This document shows positions 13,286-27,100 of a stretch of 64,000 nt of DNA, one piece after another. The DNA is from Tetragonia tetragonoides (Eukaryota; Streptophyta; Magnoliopsida; Caryophyllales; Aizoaceae): positions 8,649,501 through 8,713,500 of the forward strand of contig CM076153.1 of assembly GCA_038025085.1 (NCBI GenBank), given 5' to 3'. The first letter of the stretch is position 1. Every line of letters begins with the position of its first letter. Below the pieces are notes generated by a model. It was given only the letters and a program-made list of their open reading frames with translations, was not told where the DNA came from and searched no databases. Both the position numbers and the translations under genes were made by a program.

Positions 13286-15346
13286 ATGTCAGAGACCAAA
13301 CTTACAGTGAAGCTTTTTATTGATTCCAACACAAACAAAGTCCTAGTTGCTGAAGGGGGTAAAGACTTTGTTGATTTCCTTTATAGCCTCCTTCACTTGC
13401 CTATAGGGACCATCAACAAACTCCTCAAAAACAAGGGCATGCCAGGGTCTATAGGAAGCTTGTGCCAGAGTACCGAGAACTTGGGTACAGCACACATTGC
13501 GCGTAAGGCGATTTTGACACCACTCGGAGAAAGACCAGCTGGTGTTGATCTTCCTCTTTTATTTCCTGTCAAATCTGCGCCATCAGGGGTTCCTCAACCA
13601 TACGGTTATGGCGCCAATGTTGGTGCTTTTCGACCAGATTATATAACTCCCTATCCTCCCCCGCCTAATGATGATTTGAATAGAGGGAGAGATTATCAAG
13701 GTTATATGGAGAATAATCAAGCCTTTCAAGGATCATACATGGTGGGTGATGATTTGTCTGTAACGCCGTTAGTTTCGTTTGCATCGATGATATCTTGGAT
13801 GAGGAGCAATGTGAAGGATTTTAATGCAATTAGGGAGAAGGAAGTAGACATCGGCAAAGAGGAGGTTAGCCTATCTGATCTTTCATACTTTCCTGTATGC
13901 GAACTGATACCATATTGCAAAAAGTATTTTGGTTACTCATGTGTTCGTAACTCGATTAATCACGTGATAGAGGATACGTTTTTTTTTGGTTCAGATAGCA
14001 CAAAGACCAGTATAATATACATATACACATGGGGAAGGGGGGACATGATAGAACATACTGTGTGTTGGGGAAAACTACGGTATTTACCCACAATCACAAC
14101 AACAGATAATCGGAAAAATAAAGTGCAAAAAACCCGAAAACAACACAAATAATTTTACGTGGAAAACCCCTCTCAATTAGGGGAAAAACCACGGTGCGGA
14201 TCTCCACGCACTAAAATAATAATCCACTATAATAATCAAGAGTACAATCGGTAACAATCACAAGATCAAACAACAAGTAGACAATCTATCTTTGGTACTA
14301 GCACAAATTGACAAACCCTAACTCAATTTGGTACTCTCACAAAACCAAAGATACACCCACAAAATACCTGTCGATGACCGATCCGAATACTCCGATTATC
14401 TTCACCCGAACAAACCGAATCAACCGTGAACTGGAACAAACCTCTTTGGAGAAATACTCAATTTCTCTCACACTTTGTTTGTCTCTCACTCACTTGGCTC
14501 TCCCTTCTTTCGTTTTGTTTGGGCTTCCTTTTACTGCCAAACTCAATCACTCGGCCCATGCAAAAACAAAGGGCTTGCCCCTTTTATATTCAATCATCAA
14601 CAACTAAAGAAGACCAAAAGGCTAAGACCTTTTGTTTCCCAATCATCAACTAAAGAAAACCAAAAGGCTTAAGCCTTTTTGTTTTCCCAACTTTTTAACT
14701 TCCTTCTTTTTTTTTTTTCTTTTTTTCTTTTTGTTCTATTTTATTTTCTTTACAAAACTAAAATAAAATAAAACACAACTAAATATTATTTGGTATCTGG
14801 GGCGTTACCTCAACACTGTGTAACACGGAAGTTCCACGTACTTTCTCATACCTGAATTAAGATACAAATGAAGTTTTTGTACGGCAGTTACTTCTACGTA
14901 CCATTCATCACTATGAATCAGAAATTGGGGAAATGATTTAAGTTGTTACACTTCTAGCAGTTTACATGTTATGTTTATGATCTTCCTTTTGTGGCTGTTG
15001 GTTGAACAATTGTTCATTGCAATATGGCTAATGTCTGGTAATCTAATGAATCTCGGGTCAAACGAAAACAGCCTCTCTGTGAGCCTCTCACAGGGATAAG
15101 GCTGCGTACAACCGACCCCCCCTTATCCTGCCTAGGCACTTAGGTAATGCTAATATTCATGTTAATTGCTCTGCCATACGGATGTAAGAGATGTTAATCG
15201 TTGGGTTAGATAATTTGGTTTAATTAACTTCGTCATCACTTTTACAGGGTCTTAAGTTGTTGAAGGCTTCACTAGAATCAAAGGAAGTACTGACCGATGT
15301 CTTTATTGAGAAGAAACGAGCTAAAAGAGAAAGTGCTTGGAATTGA
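13286..15346 (+). CDS. DUF674 family protein, copy 2
   Basis: A protein of unknown function in the plant DUF674 family, predicted at 225 residues. Exon 1 is 13286-13864 (193 codons) ending DIGKEE before a GT donor; exon 2 is 15248-15346, GLKLLKASLESKEVLTDVFI to KRESAWN and stop. Signatures: VKLFIDSNTNKVLVAEGGKD near the start, SLLHLPIGTINKLLKNKGMP, CQSTENL, GSYMVGDDLSVTPLVSFASM and the C-terminal LLKAS..VLTDVF. The Cys-rich stretch of many members is replaced by a Pro/Gly/Tyr-rich section (about residues 95-145). An open frame reading through the donor to 288 codons is an artefact of the intron. The intron holds a solo LTR, so the gene may still be expressed. It is a tandem duplicate of the damaged copy at 9381. 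Confidence 0.82.
14063..14815. mobile_element. Solo LTR in the DUF674 copy 2 intron
   Basis: A 753-bp segment starting TGTTGGGG and ending CTCAACA, so with TG...CA termini and a TGTTG/CAACA inverted repeat. It is flanked by the exact 5-bp duplication CTGTG at 14058-14062 and 14816-14820. An internal block reads gtggaaaacccctctcaat and aggggaaaaaccacgg. No internal retrotransposon genes are present, so it is a solo LTR left by recombination between LTRs. Superfamily (Copia or Gypsy) cannot be told from an LTR alone. Confidence 0.88.
15092..15140. repeat. SINE 3'-body fragment
   Basis: The string ggataaggctgcgtacaac followed by cgacccccccttatcc is characteristic of the body of a widespread plant SINE family. 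No boxes, tail or duplication are present, so this is a fragment. Confidence 0.4.
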
Positions 15347-17555
15347 GAAGCATATTGGATTGGGCGACAAAAAGCAGGACTTTCTACGCTCATTAAATGC
15401 AAGATATATCTGTGCAATCATAGTGAGACAATTAAGTTATATTCTTTTAGTACTGTTTTCAAGCAACTTTTCGTGCAATATGCAACACGCCAATCGCCAT
15501 GAACAGGATTAGAAATTAAAGATCTCCAGTCCTTTCGAATTTCAGTACAGCTTTGCAATGTTTTGTTCACAAAATCTCGTATGAGGCGGCCTCAAGATGA
15601 GGCCCCTCTCATACAAGTATAATGTCATGCCAATATCATACTTGTATATAAAGGTAGTCTCACCTTGAAGCGGCCTCATACAAAACTTACTGTATTCTGG
15701 TTTTTTCCGATAATTGCTTTGCAATATTTTGTATTCCGATATATTTGGGATGTTTCTTGAAAGGAGATTTGTTTAGCTACCTAGAAGCTCACCTTTGCTA
15801 AACACAGAACTTGCTTATTTTACCCAGATGCTACATAGCACATACAACTCCCACAAAATGACCAATGAGGCTTAACTTGTTCAATGCTATATAAGGCTTC
15901 TATGCCATTTAAAGGCCGAGACTTGTTGGCTTGTAAGTTGTAACCGCAAAGTAGCTATTCACCACTCCCTAACTGTAACATCGTTAAATGATGGCCTCCC
16001 TAGGCACAATAAACTGCTTCTGTCACGAATTTACAATGCATATACCTGCAGGGAATATGAGAAATGACCAATACTTTTGCAACAAAAGTGCAGGTAATGT
16101 TTGGCATGAATTACTATTGCATTTGGCGGTCTGTTGAGACCATCCTAGTATATGATCAGAATATCAAAAGGACGGTCCTAGTAGTAATTCCTGAATATAC
16201 AAGGCGGTTCTATTGAATCAGTTTAAGGAAATCCTTGAGAGGCAATCTGAGGGCTTCACATTGACTGTACATCCAGGTTAGCAGGCCCTGTAAGCCTCCT
16301 GCATGCAAGAGGTGATAGCAAACATTGTCAGGATTGCATGGTGATATATTACACAGTTTGAATCGATAAAATAACAGTTACTTGAACAATCATAGACGAT
16401 TAAGTTGAGTAGCAATCACATCTTGTTGATACCAGAAATGGTTTAAGCAAAGCCATCTTAATTCCGACGGAGTCAGAACTCAGAAGTGTATGCCTACCAA
16501 GCCTTCTAATACTAGGTTCCTAGAGGCCACATATTCAATAAAATTGTGGTGTGGTGAGCCTAGGTCTTAAGACTTGCGTAAGTGTCGTTATCCCCCCTTC
16601 CCGGACACTAAACACTAACTCCCCTAGTGAGCTCCAAGATAGAGGGCTATTACAGCCCTTCCTTACCTACCTTTAAACAAAAATCATTGGATTACAGTTG
16701 GTATGGCATTTAGATCATTTGCGCAAACCTCAACCAATGTACTTCCTCAAGCAAGTCCAAGGGAAACCCATCAACAATTGGCAAACAGAATGCACAAAGA
16801 GCCCCAGTGATATCACCATGATGCTCCAACTAGGAGCTTCGTTGACGAATCAAACCAATAACGCCGCAGGGAAGCTTTGTAGAATGTAGTCTTGAATGAT
16901 ATTGCTGCTTAAGATAATTGTAAGATCCTAAGATGACATATTAATTTGGAATTCCTTAAAAGAAGAGAAAGAGCAGAGGATTTTGAGTCAAGTGCAGTGG
17001 GCGCTTCGAATATAACCGAAAAGGCGAGAAGACAGTGTAGGCCAGTAAACCTAAATTCTAAGCTGGTCGATGACTATTCATAGTACAGCTGCATTATTCT
17101 ACATTACTTAGCAAATGCCTACAAAAAGCAAAGGCCCAAACTCACTATCAGTTTAAAGCTGTCAAAACTTGACCAAACACAAATGGCTAACCAAAGACAA
17201 TAGATGAGTTTGGGTTATAAATATCGACCTAATAAAAAACCCTAAATGGGTCAACAAATTAGCCAGTTTAATTAATTGGGCTAGGTTGTGGAAAGGATTT
17301 TCAATTCAACACAAAGTCAAATTTACTCATGGATATACATCATACTAGACGAAACTCAGATACAATTGATTGCCAACATGCAAAAGAATAATCAGGACTT
17401 GTACTCTCAAGAATATTAGGAAAAACATAAACAAGGTTAAATTCATAAAATTTAAAAGAAGGTTTGTTACCTTAAATCTATGTGAGGCACTATTTCTTCA
17501 AAATGCCCAAGAAAGATGAAATGGATGAGCATAATCTTCCCTATTTACTGTACTG
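15347..17555. other. Intergenic DNA between DUF674 copy 2 and MKP1
   Basis: Apart from the foldback MITE at 15571-15687 no gene or element was recognised. The right end probably holds the MKP1 3' UTR on the minus strand. Confidence 0.5.
15571..15687. mobile_element. Foldback MITE, GTATGAGGCGG family
   Basis: A roughly 117-bp near-palindrome: the left end tcgtatgaggcggcctcaa pairs with the right end cggcctcatacaaaa, and an inner pair catacaagtata/tacttgtata forms the apex. The same element is found at 60054-60170. Confidence 0.7.
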
Positions 17556-20500
17556 CTACAATTTGCTCAACATTTCAAGGAAGTCCGCCGGTTCTTCTCC
17601 TTCTTTTATAATCTGAAATCCATAATATAGCAAAATTACAAGGATTGCCATCAAAAATGCACTGCCATCATCAAGCAAGTAGAGACAAGGCATTCCATAC
17701 TGAACGTCCTTTCAGTTTTAAGTAGTCCATTTTGACTGTACTTCATTCGAAAGAATAGAAGCTTGTTTTCAAACAAAACTAACCAACTTCTATATGGAGC
17801 GTTTGTAAGGGTAAAGATTGGTGAGAAGTAGAAACACAATGCAACTTGTCATAAACATATCTCTTAACATTTGTAGAGCCCTTATGGAGTGGAAGGATAT
17901 TACTGATTTTCAACAATTTCTTCTCACTTCATTAAAAAATAAAAGAAAGAAAAACAACATCTTCTCAGTTCTCACACATCCCTGATCACCGTAGCTTATT
18001 GCTGATCTACAAATGTAAACAGTTTGCCATACATCATGCTATATTTTTACAATTAAGTGATGACCTCATCTCACATGGATCACTTGGGGCCTTTTTCTTT
18101 CTTCTCCTTGGGGAGGAATGGGACTGGGAGATTAAGGAGTTCCTACATTTATATTGTTCAAAATGCATGTGCTAAGACATTTTAAACACCAAGAACCATT
18201 TCAATATAGTATTTATTTTCCCACGTATCAGCTTGTCCTTGCGTCTCACCCAACCCTCCCAACCCCAGCCAAATAATACAAAGTACATATAGACAACTGC
18301 AGCAAATAAAACACAAAAATAATAAACAACAGGCCAGTTACTTTGACGTACCGGTTACTCTCTCCATCTCCCCCAACCCCCCCCCCCCCACAAAAAAAGA
18401 AAAAGAACACACAGATAATAAACAACAGGCCTTGACCAAACTGAAGCTACCATCAAGCTAAACGTCAATGAGGGGGCCGATGACAACCAGGTATTGTTAG
18501 TGTAGTCTATGAAGGAAGTGTAAAAGCGTGTGCAGAGAGTAGTAATTTCCCAGACTTGCATTTTTAAGTAGTTTCAAAACATCTAGTATACTATTGAGTT
18601 AACTAGAAAAATCATTGTGATAAATGGAGCACATTTACAGTTTTTTGCAGTAAATTAAATCTCCATATAGGAAGTACCCCCTAAAAAGCCAAGATAGTAC
18701 GGAACTAGAGGAAAAGAAAATCACTGCAGTTGAAAAAACAGTCAAAACAGAAAGAAAATATGGAAGAAAGAAAAAGAATATGCACAAGGAAGATTCAAAC
18801 TGTGATGCATCAAACTTTATCCTTTTTTTTTTATCAAACAACTGTGTTATTTATGTAGTGAAGGTAACCTTCTAGAGAAACAAGAGTAATACCTTAATAT
18901 TGGTTTCAGCTGGGAGACCCAATCGAGAAAGAACATCAGAACCAACTTCATTCCAGTCCACTAATTCTACATCGCCTACTTTCCTATTTCCATGAGCTTC
19001 ACTCTGATCAAAATTAAAAGACCCGCCGATCCAAAGATATACATTTGTATCCTTGGTTGGGCTTGCGACTTCCCTTGGAGCCATGACAACAACTGCTGAA
19101 CTGGAATCAAGATCAAATGCTCCTAATATAGGTATCCTCTCCAGATTGGGCAAGCGATATATGGAAAGTTGATCAAATTTACAATCTGCTGGGACCATTG
19201 CCAACACCCCTGTCAGCACATTCGGTTTTTCAGTTATACTTATACTTGAAATATCCTTTCCTCTCATTTTAGTATATTCCTCAAGAGAAGAACTAGCGTT
19301 GGTTGCTAATTTGTCATGACCATGAACTATATGGTTAGCACCATTCTTCTGATCTACAATTTTTCCTCCCTTCTCCAACTCAAATGAAAAGCAGGTAACA
19401 TCATCTATGTTATCATCATCTTGCTGATCAACAAAGTAGTTTGGGGAAGAATCATGCATCCTTCCGTCACTAGCTACAATTGGCAACTTCAGGCACTTGG
19501 ATAAACTACCCCTGCGCTCTGCGATTGAAACAGGTGATCTTCTGGCTAGTGAGGTGATGGATTTCAACGGCTGTGAAGTAAAGTTAACCTCAATGTACTC
19601 CCGATGATTAGATACACTTCTTGAATTTTTAGATGAGAGAAGAGACATGTCAGCAAATGAAGATAGAGTTGAGGACAAGGACAAGGGTGATTCTAAAGGG
19701 GACTCTGAGGAGCACTTTGAATTATTGCTTGAATCTGAGGTAATGGAGTCAGGCGAGAGGTAAGGAGGTGAAGATGACGAAGATGATAACGATGATGAAG
19801 ACTGTGACGAGGGTGATGACGAAGTGGAGGGTGGAAATGAAGTAACATCAGAAGCATGTGAGCGGTTTGCGATAGTACTATCCCTACCATTGTTCAGCCT
19901 ACAATCTGAATAAAATCTGTTGAGAAACAGCTTAGGAACTGAGACAAACTCCTTCATATGGCCGGAGGCAAACTTGCGCCTCAATACACTCCAACTATTC
20001 TCTCGTGCAGGCAGATGGGTTTCGTGTTCAGCCTCTGATGACGCAACTGGTGGCACAAAACCGCCCTTAATGGCCTTATGAAAGATCTCAAAATCAACAT
20101 CGTACACGTCTACTTTCCTCTCACCAGACTGAATATTAGCCGATAGGTCCCCATGCTTTACTCTATCAGCCGATTTTTCCAATACAAAATCAGAGAAGAT
20201 ATCCCAAAAGAAGGATGGCTCCTCACCTTCCTTAATTACATTGACAGGAACCTGTACCCTTTCATACCGTACAATCTGTGATACAGCCCCTCTTGCCTCC
20301 CGTTCCATTATAAGATCACAGCTTTTACCAACCCAAACATAAATCGCTGATGGAACTTGTATGATAAATGCCCCTCGTGAATCAAGGGCCAAAGGAGAAG
20401 GATCATTCAACATTTTTGGGACAAGGTGCAAAGGGTCATACGGAGAATGGGGTGCAATCCTATACACCCTCAGCACCGAGCTTGGACTGAGAGGAAAGGC

Positions 20501-21400
20501 ATGGACCCTTTTCTGGCATTGCAGCAGCTGGCAAGCAAAACCCATGTTTGGGTCAGCTATACCCCTGGCATCCTTCACATACTGAAAGGCATCGTCGAAG
20601 CTTTGCCCTTCCCTCCACATAAGATATGCAATCACAAGCGACGTTGAGCGAGATACCCCCTGACAACAATGAACAAAAACCCTTCCCTTTTGCTCCCTAA
20701 CATCTTCGAAATAGTCAAAAACATCATACAATATACTAGTAATGTCTTCTGTTGGACTATCCTGAAGCCACAATGTTCTGTATACAAAATCAGCTTTGAA
20801 ATACTCTGGGCAAACAAATCCCACACAGTTGAGCACATGAGTTATCCCGTTCTTTTTCAATATATCCCTATCCTTAGCAACAGCATCACCTCCAAGATAG
20901 ATGTGCTCTGCAACCTTAGAACATTCCTTGTCAAAGAATGCAATCTTATCCTTCTTAACAAGCCCTCCATTTTTATCTGAACTTCTATGAATGGCAGACA
21001 TATCAAGCTTCAACCTCTCCCCACCCTTATTCACATCCTTACCACCTGGGGTGGGTGGTCCAGGCCACTCTCCTATATCATCTGAGCCAGCCTTTGGCCA
21101 CTCATCCAAGCTCCGCCGAGAAATGGCCAATGGCTGCAGTGGTGGAAGGCATGACCTAGCCTTACAATTCTGTTGAGAACGAGGGGTTAATGGAGCGGGA
21201 AACGTCCGCGCTTGTACACCATTATTCCCCGGGTTCCCATTCGGATCTAAACTATCCTTGTCTTCATTCTCTGGGTTATGAGCAGCGGTTCGTGATGAAG
21301 ACCACGATGCAGACCGCCAAAATTTCTTCTGGGCATTGTTATTAGGGACCTGATACTGACCCCAAGAGCTGGAGGCATCCTCCTTGCCCACCATGCCCAC
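17556..21400 (-). CDS. MKP1: MAP kinase phosphatase 1 (dual-specificity phosphatase)
   Basis: Plant MKP1-type phosphatase that removes phosphates from the activation-loop Thr and Tyr of MAP kinases, dampening stress and immune signalling. The main exon runs 21400 to 18893 (836 codons); a GT donor follows, and a small last exon at 17612-17556 (IIKEGEEPADFLEMLSKL, stop) completes 854 residues. Arabidopsis MKP1 is about 780. N-terminus: MVGKED then KKFWRSASWSSSRT, conserved in the family; the true start may be the third codon. The phosphatase domain (about 160-300) has the active site HCCQGVSR at 244-251, catalytic Cys245 and Arg251, then a gelsolin-like region (about 310-420), a very Ser-rich stretch (about 500-600) and a C-terminal gelsolin-like segment. 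A GA-rich leader lies near 21835-22020. The last exon is inferred from frame and family similarity. Confidence 0.92.
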
Positions 21401-24155
21401 TTCAATGCTATCAATTTATATTAACCAAAACTAAAACTGCCCCAGTTTCTCTATGCTTCTAACTCAGCTTGGGGACTAAAAATTAGTTGGGAATCAACTA
21501 AAAAACTTAACATACCAAACCCACATCTGATTGAACAAACCCCACATACCTTGATTAGTGCAACCCAGAAGCCCAAATCCAAGCTTTAACCTGGCAAAAA
21601 ATAGGAACCCATATAATTAACAAAACAAAATAACAAAACCCAAATCTTAAAAATCTGAGAAAAAAAACAACCCAAACAATATAAACAAATGAGAGACAAA
21701 ACCCAGAAATCTTACATCATAAAGGCAAATCCTTGAATGTGAAACCCATGAAAACGGCAAATCAAATCAGCAAACCCGTTTCTAGGGTTTCTTCACGTTT
21801 TCATGTAAAGTAACAATGACACAATATGAGAGCGAAAGAGAGAGGAAAAGCTCAGATTTGGGACTTATTACAACAATAGATGATATGAGAGGCAACCATG
21901 AGAGAGAGAAAGAGAGTAGTGTGATAGTGTTCACGAGAGAGAGGTGAGAATAGAGAGAGAGAGAACCCACAAAGAGAGAAAGAGAGAGAAAGAGAGAGAA
22001 AAGAGTTACAAGTCTTTTTCAAGAAGAGAAGAAGGGTGTATTAAAACTGAAAAAACATGAGATTTGTGGGGATGCTTTTTCTCTTTCTTTCTCTCTCCAT
22101 TTTCAATTTCTACAGGAAGTCATATGAAAGGGTCCCAATGCTTTTCTAGCTAATGTTAACACTTTAAATAAAAGGAGAGGGATTCTCTCTCTTTCCTCTT
22201 TGTCTCACTCTCTTTGTTTGTTCATACTTCATACTCCATCCATAGTGACCTTTGTAAGAAAAGCACCCCCCATGATTAATCTTTCTTTAGATAATTATGG
22301 ACTTTTCTTTATAGTAATCAATACTCACATGTGCTAATTTTTTTAATTTTTTTTTAATTTTTTTTAGTTCGCAAGTAAAGATATCCACCCTCGATAACAG
22401 TAATAATTTTCCCGTACGGGCTTGTGGACACCTCAAAAAATGGGACAGCTGGCTAACACATTTTGGTGTTGAATGTAAACTTTTATTAGAGACTAGAGTG
22501 CATGCATTTTTTTTAAATATATCTTATGGAATGTTTTTATTTAAGATGATATTGTAGTATGGAACTATATTGGATTGTATTTCTAGACATTAGAAGAAAG
22601 AAAAAAGATTTTGGATGTTCAAATAGTTTAGGTATTTCATTCTAAAAGTTTGACCTAAAATCGTCCTTTCATTATTTTATGTTTGGGTTTATATTTGACT
22701 ATCTAGAATAATTTGGAAGAATTCTACACGTCTATTTGTTTTATAGTAAGCAATTGGAGTACTAATTAATATTAATATAAGCTTAAAAGTGACCGGAGTT
22801 TAGTTGTCATTATATTATATATAATGTTTCTCTTATATTCTTGAAAGCGAAAGAATAATGTTCACGAAAATCAATCCAAATGACATTAAGCTTCCCATAA
22901 TATTTATCATTGACAAGATTAGTTAAGGAAGTAACCAAGACCCAGTTTCCTATTTTAGAAATGATGACTTTCTATATGTGTGTTCAAAATTAAGTTTAGT
23001 GTTAAAAGTCTCACCTAATACTATGGAGAAAAAAAAAACACATTAAAAAAATCCAAAATTCACGCATAAAATTAATAAACTTTTTATACGACTTTATAGT
23101 TTTAACATCGATTAGAATAACAGAATTTGTGAAAAATGAGTAATGAATTTTAAAAATGCGACAACAATGAAATTTTGATATTTTAGTTATATTATCCTCA
23201 ATAACTCAGACTCTCTATTTCTAAGAGGTAGATATATCCAATTATAATGAGAGGATGTAATATAGAAATCATCCATTCAAAGTAAGCCATTCGAAATTGT
23301 TATCACCGAAAGTTTCGTCCTTCGGACGTATACTGATCTTTAATCTTTTATCTTGCTGAAACTGATCTTATTTGTAGATGTTATGTAGTTTACTATTAAT
23401 GAAAAACCTAATTTTCCCTAAAAAAAATCTATAAACTTTGGCACCATTGTTAGCTTGTTACTACGTGTACGCTATGATTCTGAAAAATCATCAGCTTTTT
23501 TTCCCTTTTACTGATAATTACAACTACAAAATCACCTTATCCTTAATTGCTTATCACTGTAACCTGGATAACAGTGACAATTGCTTATAATTTATAACTA
23601 AAAATGGCAACCAAATCAGCATCAAAATGTACCCCTTTTCTACCCCACAGCTTGGGTACAAACAAATAGATAGCGCACAATGTCATGTTCTGTTTTTGTC
23701 CTAAGGTTACTGAAAAGTAAAGGTGTACCAGAGAACATTCACACCAATGTCTTCGTTTCTCACTGCTACAATGCAGATAAATAGACTCTCGCGAACGACG
23801 TAATCTTCACGATGGAAAGTGATGGATAGAGAAACGAGTGAATGATAAACCAGCCTTGTGATTCAAGGCTTCACATTGATAAACCACCACAAATGAACAA
23901 CACATAATATTATTACAATATCAGAAATAAAAATATAGCCCCCATTTTCATACAGCGATATAAACAAAAGATGAGATACATTTCAACATTACACAACAAA
24001 TGGCCCTGAGCTCACCTAGAAGGTGAGGTGCCGAATCATAGAGATCACAATACAAACAACAATAAGAAAAGATTCAACAGAACGTTGTATGTGCAAGGAA
24101 GATCATTTTTCTCGGTACCTCACAGAGCGCCATCTCTGCTACTGGCGTATTATTC
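21401..24155. other. MKP1 upstream region and HEXO1 downstream region
   Basis: From 21401 to about 22020 lies the MKP1 leader on the minus strand, including GA-rich repeats (21835-22010). From 22050 to about 23900 the DNA is AT-rich without recognised genes. The last 250 bp before 24156 probably hold the HEXO1 3' UTR. Confidence 0.5.
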
Positions 24156-27100
24156 TTATTGTTCAAAGCAGGATCCAGGACCAGTTGGAGGACGTCGAGC
24201 AAAATAATTTGTAACAGGAGCAGCTTGAACCCCACGCATGTTCAAGAGACATCTGAAATAATGCAACCTTGGCAGTACAGTTTGGTTAATGTTTCCTGAA
24301 GATGTAGCCTCCTTCCTGCTCCATAAGCGTTCTAAACCAGAGGTTGGTAAAGTTATCAGGAACGGAAGCAGACATAATAGTAGTACATCATTAGATGGCA
24401 TGTACTAAATCCTATTTCAAGCCTATCTAGTGATCCTCAAGGTGAGCACAATATAGGTTGAGACAGAAACATGCATGAAGTGAATATCTTTGTGGACGTT
24501 TGCACCTTAAACTTCCACTGTATCAACCTCGCAATTATTGTTTTAGATATAGAGGAAGTATGTCTAGTAATGAACAAGCGAATCATTTTCCATAAGTTCT
24601 ATAGTTGAGCCTCCAGCTACACACAAAAATTGCATCAAACAACAACAAGACATGAGGTGACTAGTAAAGAGTCCCAAAGATGGCTACATAGTGAATCAGA
24701 ACAATTGGTATTATAGACATTAGGGGTTTAGGGGTGTGCAGTGGAAGGGTTAATTTAAAGACAGAGACAATGAGGGTCTGAGACATGCCTGGCTTGGTTA
24801 GGGTTTACAAAATCTGAAGGCTGATTTTGGGTGACAACTAAAAACTCAACTTAATTCAGGATATTTAGGGTAAAATGACTTCAATCTCATTTAAAGACAA
24901 AATTCTCTAGTCTCTATATCTAAAATATTTTGACATAATTTCTCTCTTGATAAATGCTCTGAGGAGGAGAATCCCATTAGTACGTACAATCAAAACTCAC
25001 TAACACACACCCCCCCCCCCCTCTCTCTTTTCTTTCTTTCTTGCAGTGCGGGGAAGGCAAGAAATGCATACCTGCTGCTGCTGCAGCCCAAGGCCATATT
25101 GTTTGCTGAATATCTGAAGCATCAGCTGTCTCCCCCCACATGCATACTTCTCCTCCAAGGACCAACTTTTGTTGTGTGGCATCTGTGATTCCCTCGAATG
25201 GTTCTGCATTGTAGACAGTTTGCCAGGGGACGTCTAGATGGTCAAGATACCAATAACCCTGATTGCTGAATATACATCTAAAACCTTTAGCAACGGCCTT
25301 GGCACAGACTCCACCGCCCAACCTATAACAAGTTTAAACTTGTGATGTACATCGAAATAAACTTGCAAGAGCTAAAACACTTAATTATTCATATTACAAT
25401 AGAAACTCACCAGTTATGCACAACTGTCCTTGGATTCAGTTTTGATGGGAATGTGTTGAAAGTTTCTTCCCTGTATAACAAACAATGATTCATTCTCGTC
25501 AGGTATTCCTCACCAAACATTAGATGCCTTTATCAAAATAGACAAACTGATATAGTTGAGGCTACACAAGAACTCACACTCAGTCATAATACTTCACTAT
25601 TTTTCTTTTACGTATTATTTATATATTTTTTACTCAGTACTAAGTCTGTATTGGCGTATTCATGATCTATCAACACCCCTCGCATTGCACAGAAAAGCTG
25701 TGCACATCAGACACCAATGTAGGGGGAAGCTTTGCTTAATTTTATTTATTAAAAAAATAAATATTAGTGACACTGCTAACACAGGAAGAGAGGACAAGCT
25801 GTTCACATAACATTAGTTTCTAACACACACAGTATCTTTGTAGATTTTAGATTTACAAAAACATACCAATTGACAGGGGTCCGGTTGTTCGAAATAGCTA
25901 TTTCCTGAGCTCGAAGTACAAAATACTGGTAGGCATCTTTTGGAGCCATGTCATGGTCATGTAACCTGTGTACAAAATCTGTTAACTTGTGCTATAAACA
26001 ATTGGAATCCGATTCCCCAATGACGATACAATGTTAGTTCTCTTTTCATGTCTTTTTGAGATGAAAATCAACTATCGAATCAAAGTAAATCACACTTTTA
26101 AATACACCATATAATGAGAAATGCTAATCATGGTAGAATCAAAAAGCAAAACATAAGGAATGTACCATTGCTTGATGTGTTGCGTAGATTGCCAACAACC
26201 TGTCAAAATGTTGGTTCACATTATTAGCCATCCATTACAGACTACAATCTTGTCAAACAAAATTGGAACCAGCTGTACATGAAGGAAGCACTAACGTAAA
26301 GGCACATTAATACCATGGTGAAACCATACCCACCAAACTTTACTAGTTTTAATTCAAACCCAGACTCCGTTTACAAAAGAATGGAACCCCTAAAGAGAGA
26401 AATAAGCCCCCTTTCAACCATGAAGTCTTTTAACAATTTCTCTGTAAAATGAACCCAAAATATGGGTAAAATATGGGTCCTAAGTTATTTCCTAAGTAAG
26501 TGAAACCCATGGCAAATTAATGAAAGGAACATTAGCTAGAGCCTGGAGGAAGCAATGTCCTGCAACTTGTCCTACTCGAAGTTGATCCAAGCCAAAACAC
26601 TCATCCACATCAATTCTGCAACCTTTTTTAAACTTGGAACCAACAACAGCAAAAGACCACCAGGAAGCAAAAGCAGTAGTCAAAAGTACTCTGGAAGCTA
26701 CCACATGTAGACCCTCAGCAAGCCTTCTGCACGCCTCTCAAAATCTTTCTATCATGAACAAAGAAAAGGCAAGAAAGGGCAACCTGCATAGTACCCTTAA
26801 GGTTCCAAAATATTATATAGGCTTCTCTAAGCTACCCATGTCAAGAAGACTTAAAAAAAAGCAGCAGAAGACAAAAGCAAGGACTGACCTCCTTCTCAGG
26901 CTAGACCCCTATTATTCAGCAAACTGTCTAGAAAACATTAACATCCACATTCCTCAAGAACAATAATACCACCCGATATGACTTCCTCCGTACGCACGAT
27001 GTATACAGCCTTACCTTATCCAGTCAAGACTACCATAGAGGCTCTTTCCAAAAGCTCTGTCATAAGCTTATAAGCTTTTTTGAAATTCAATTTTGAAAAC

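Noticed and set aside
13865..14152. Extension of DUF674 copy 2 to 288 codons
   Set aside because: It runs past a good splice donor, loses family similarity and enters the solo LTR; the conserved C-terminus is in the exon at 15248.
22227..22763. Stowaway-like element upstream of MKP1
   Set aside because: tactccatccatagtgacc at the left and ggagta at the right look suggestive, but the inner sequences do not pair.
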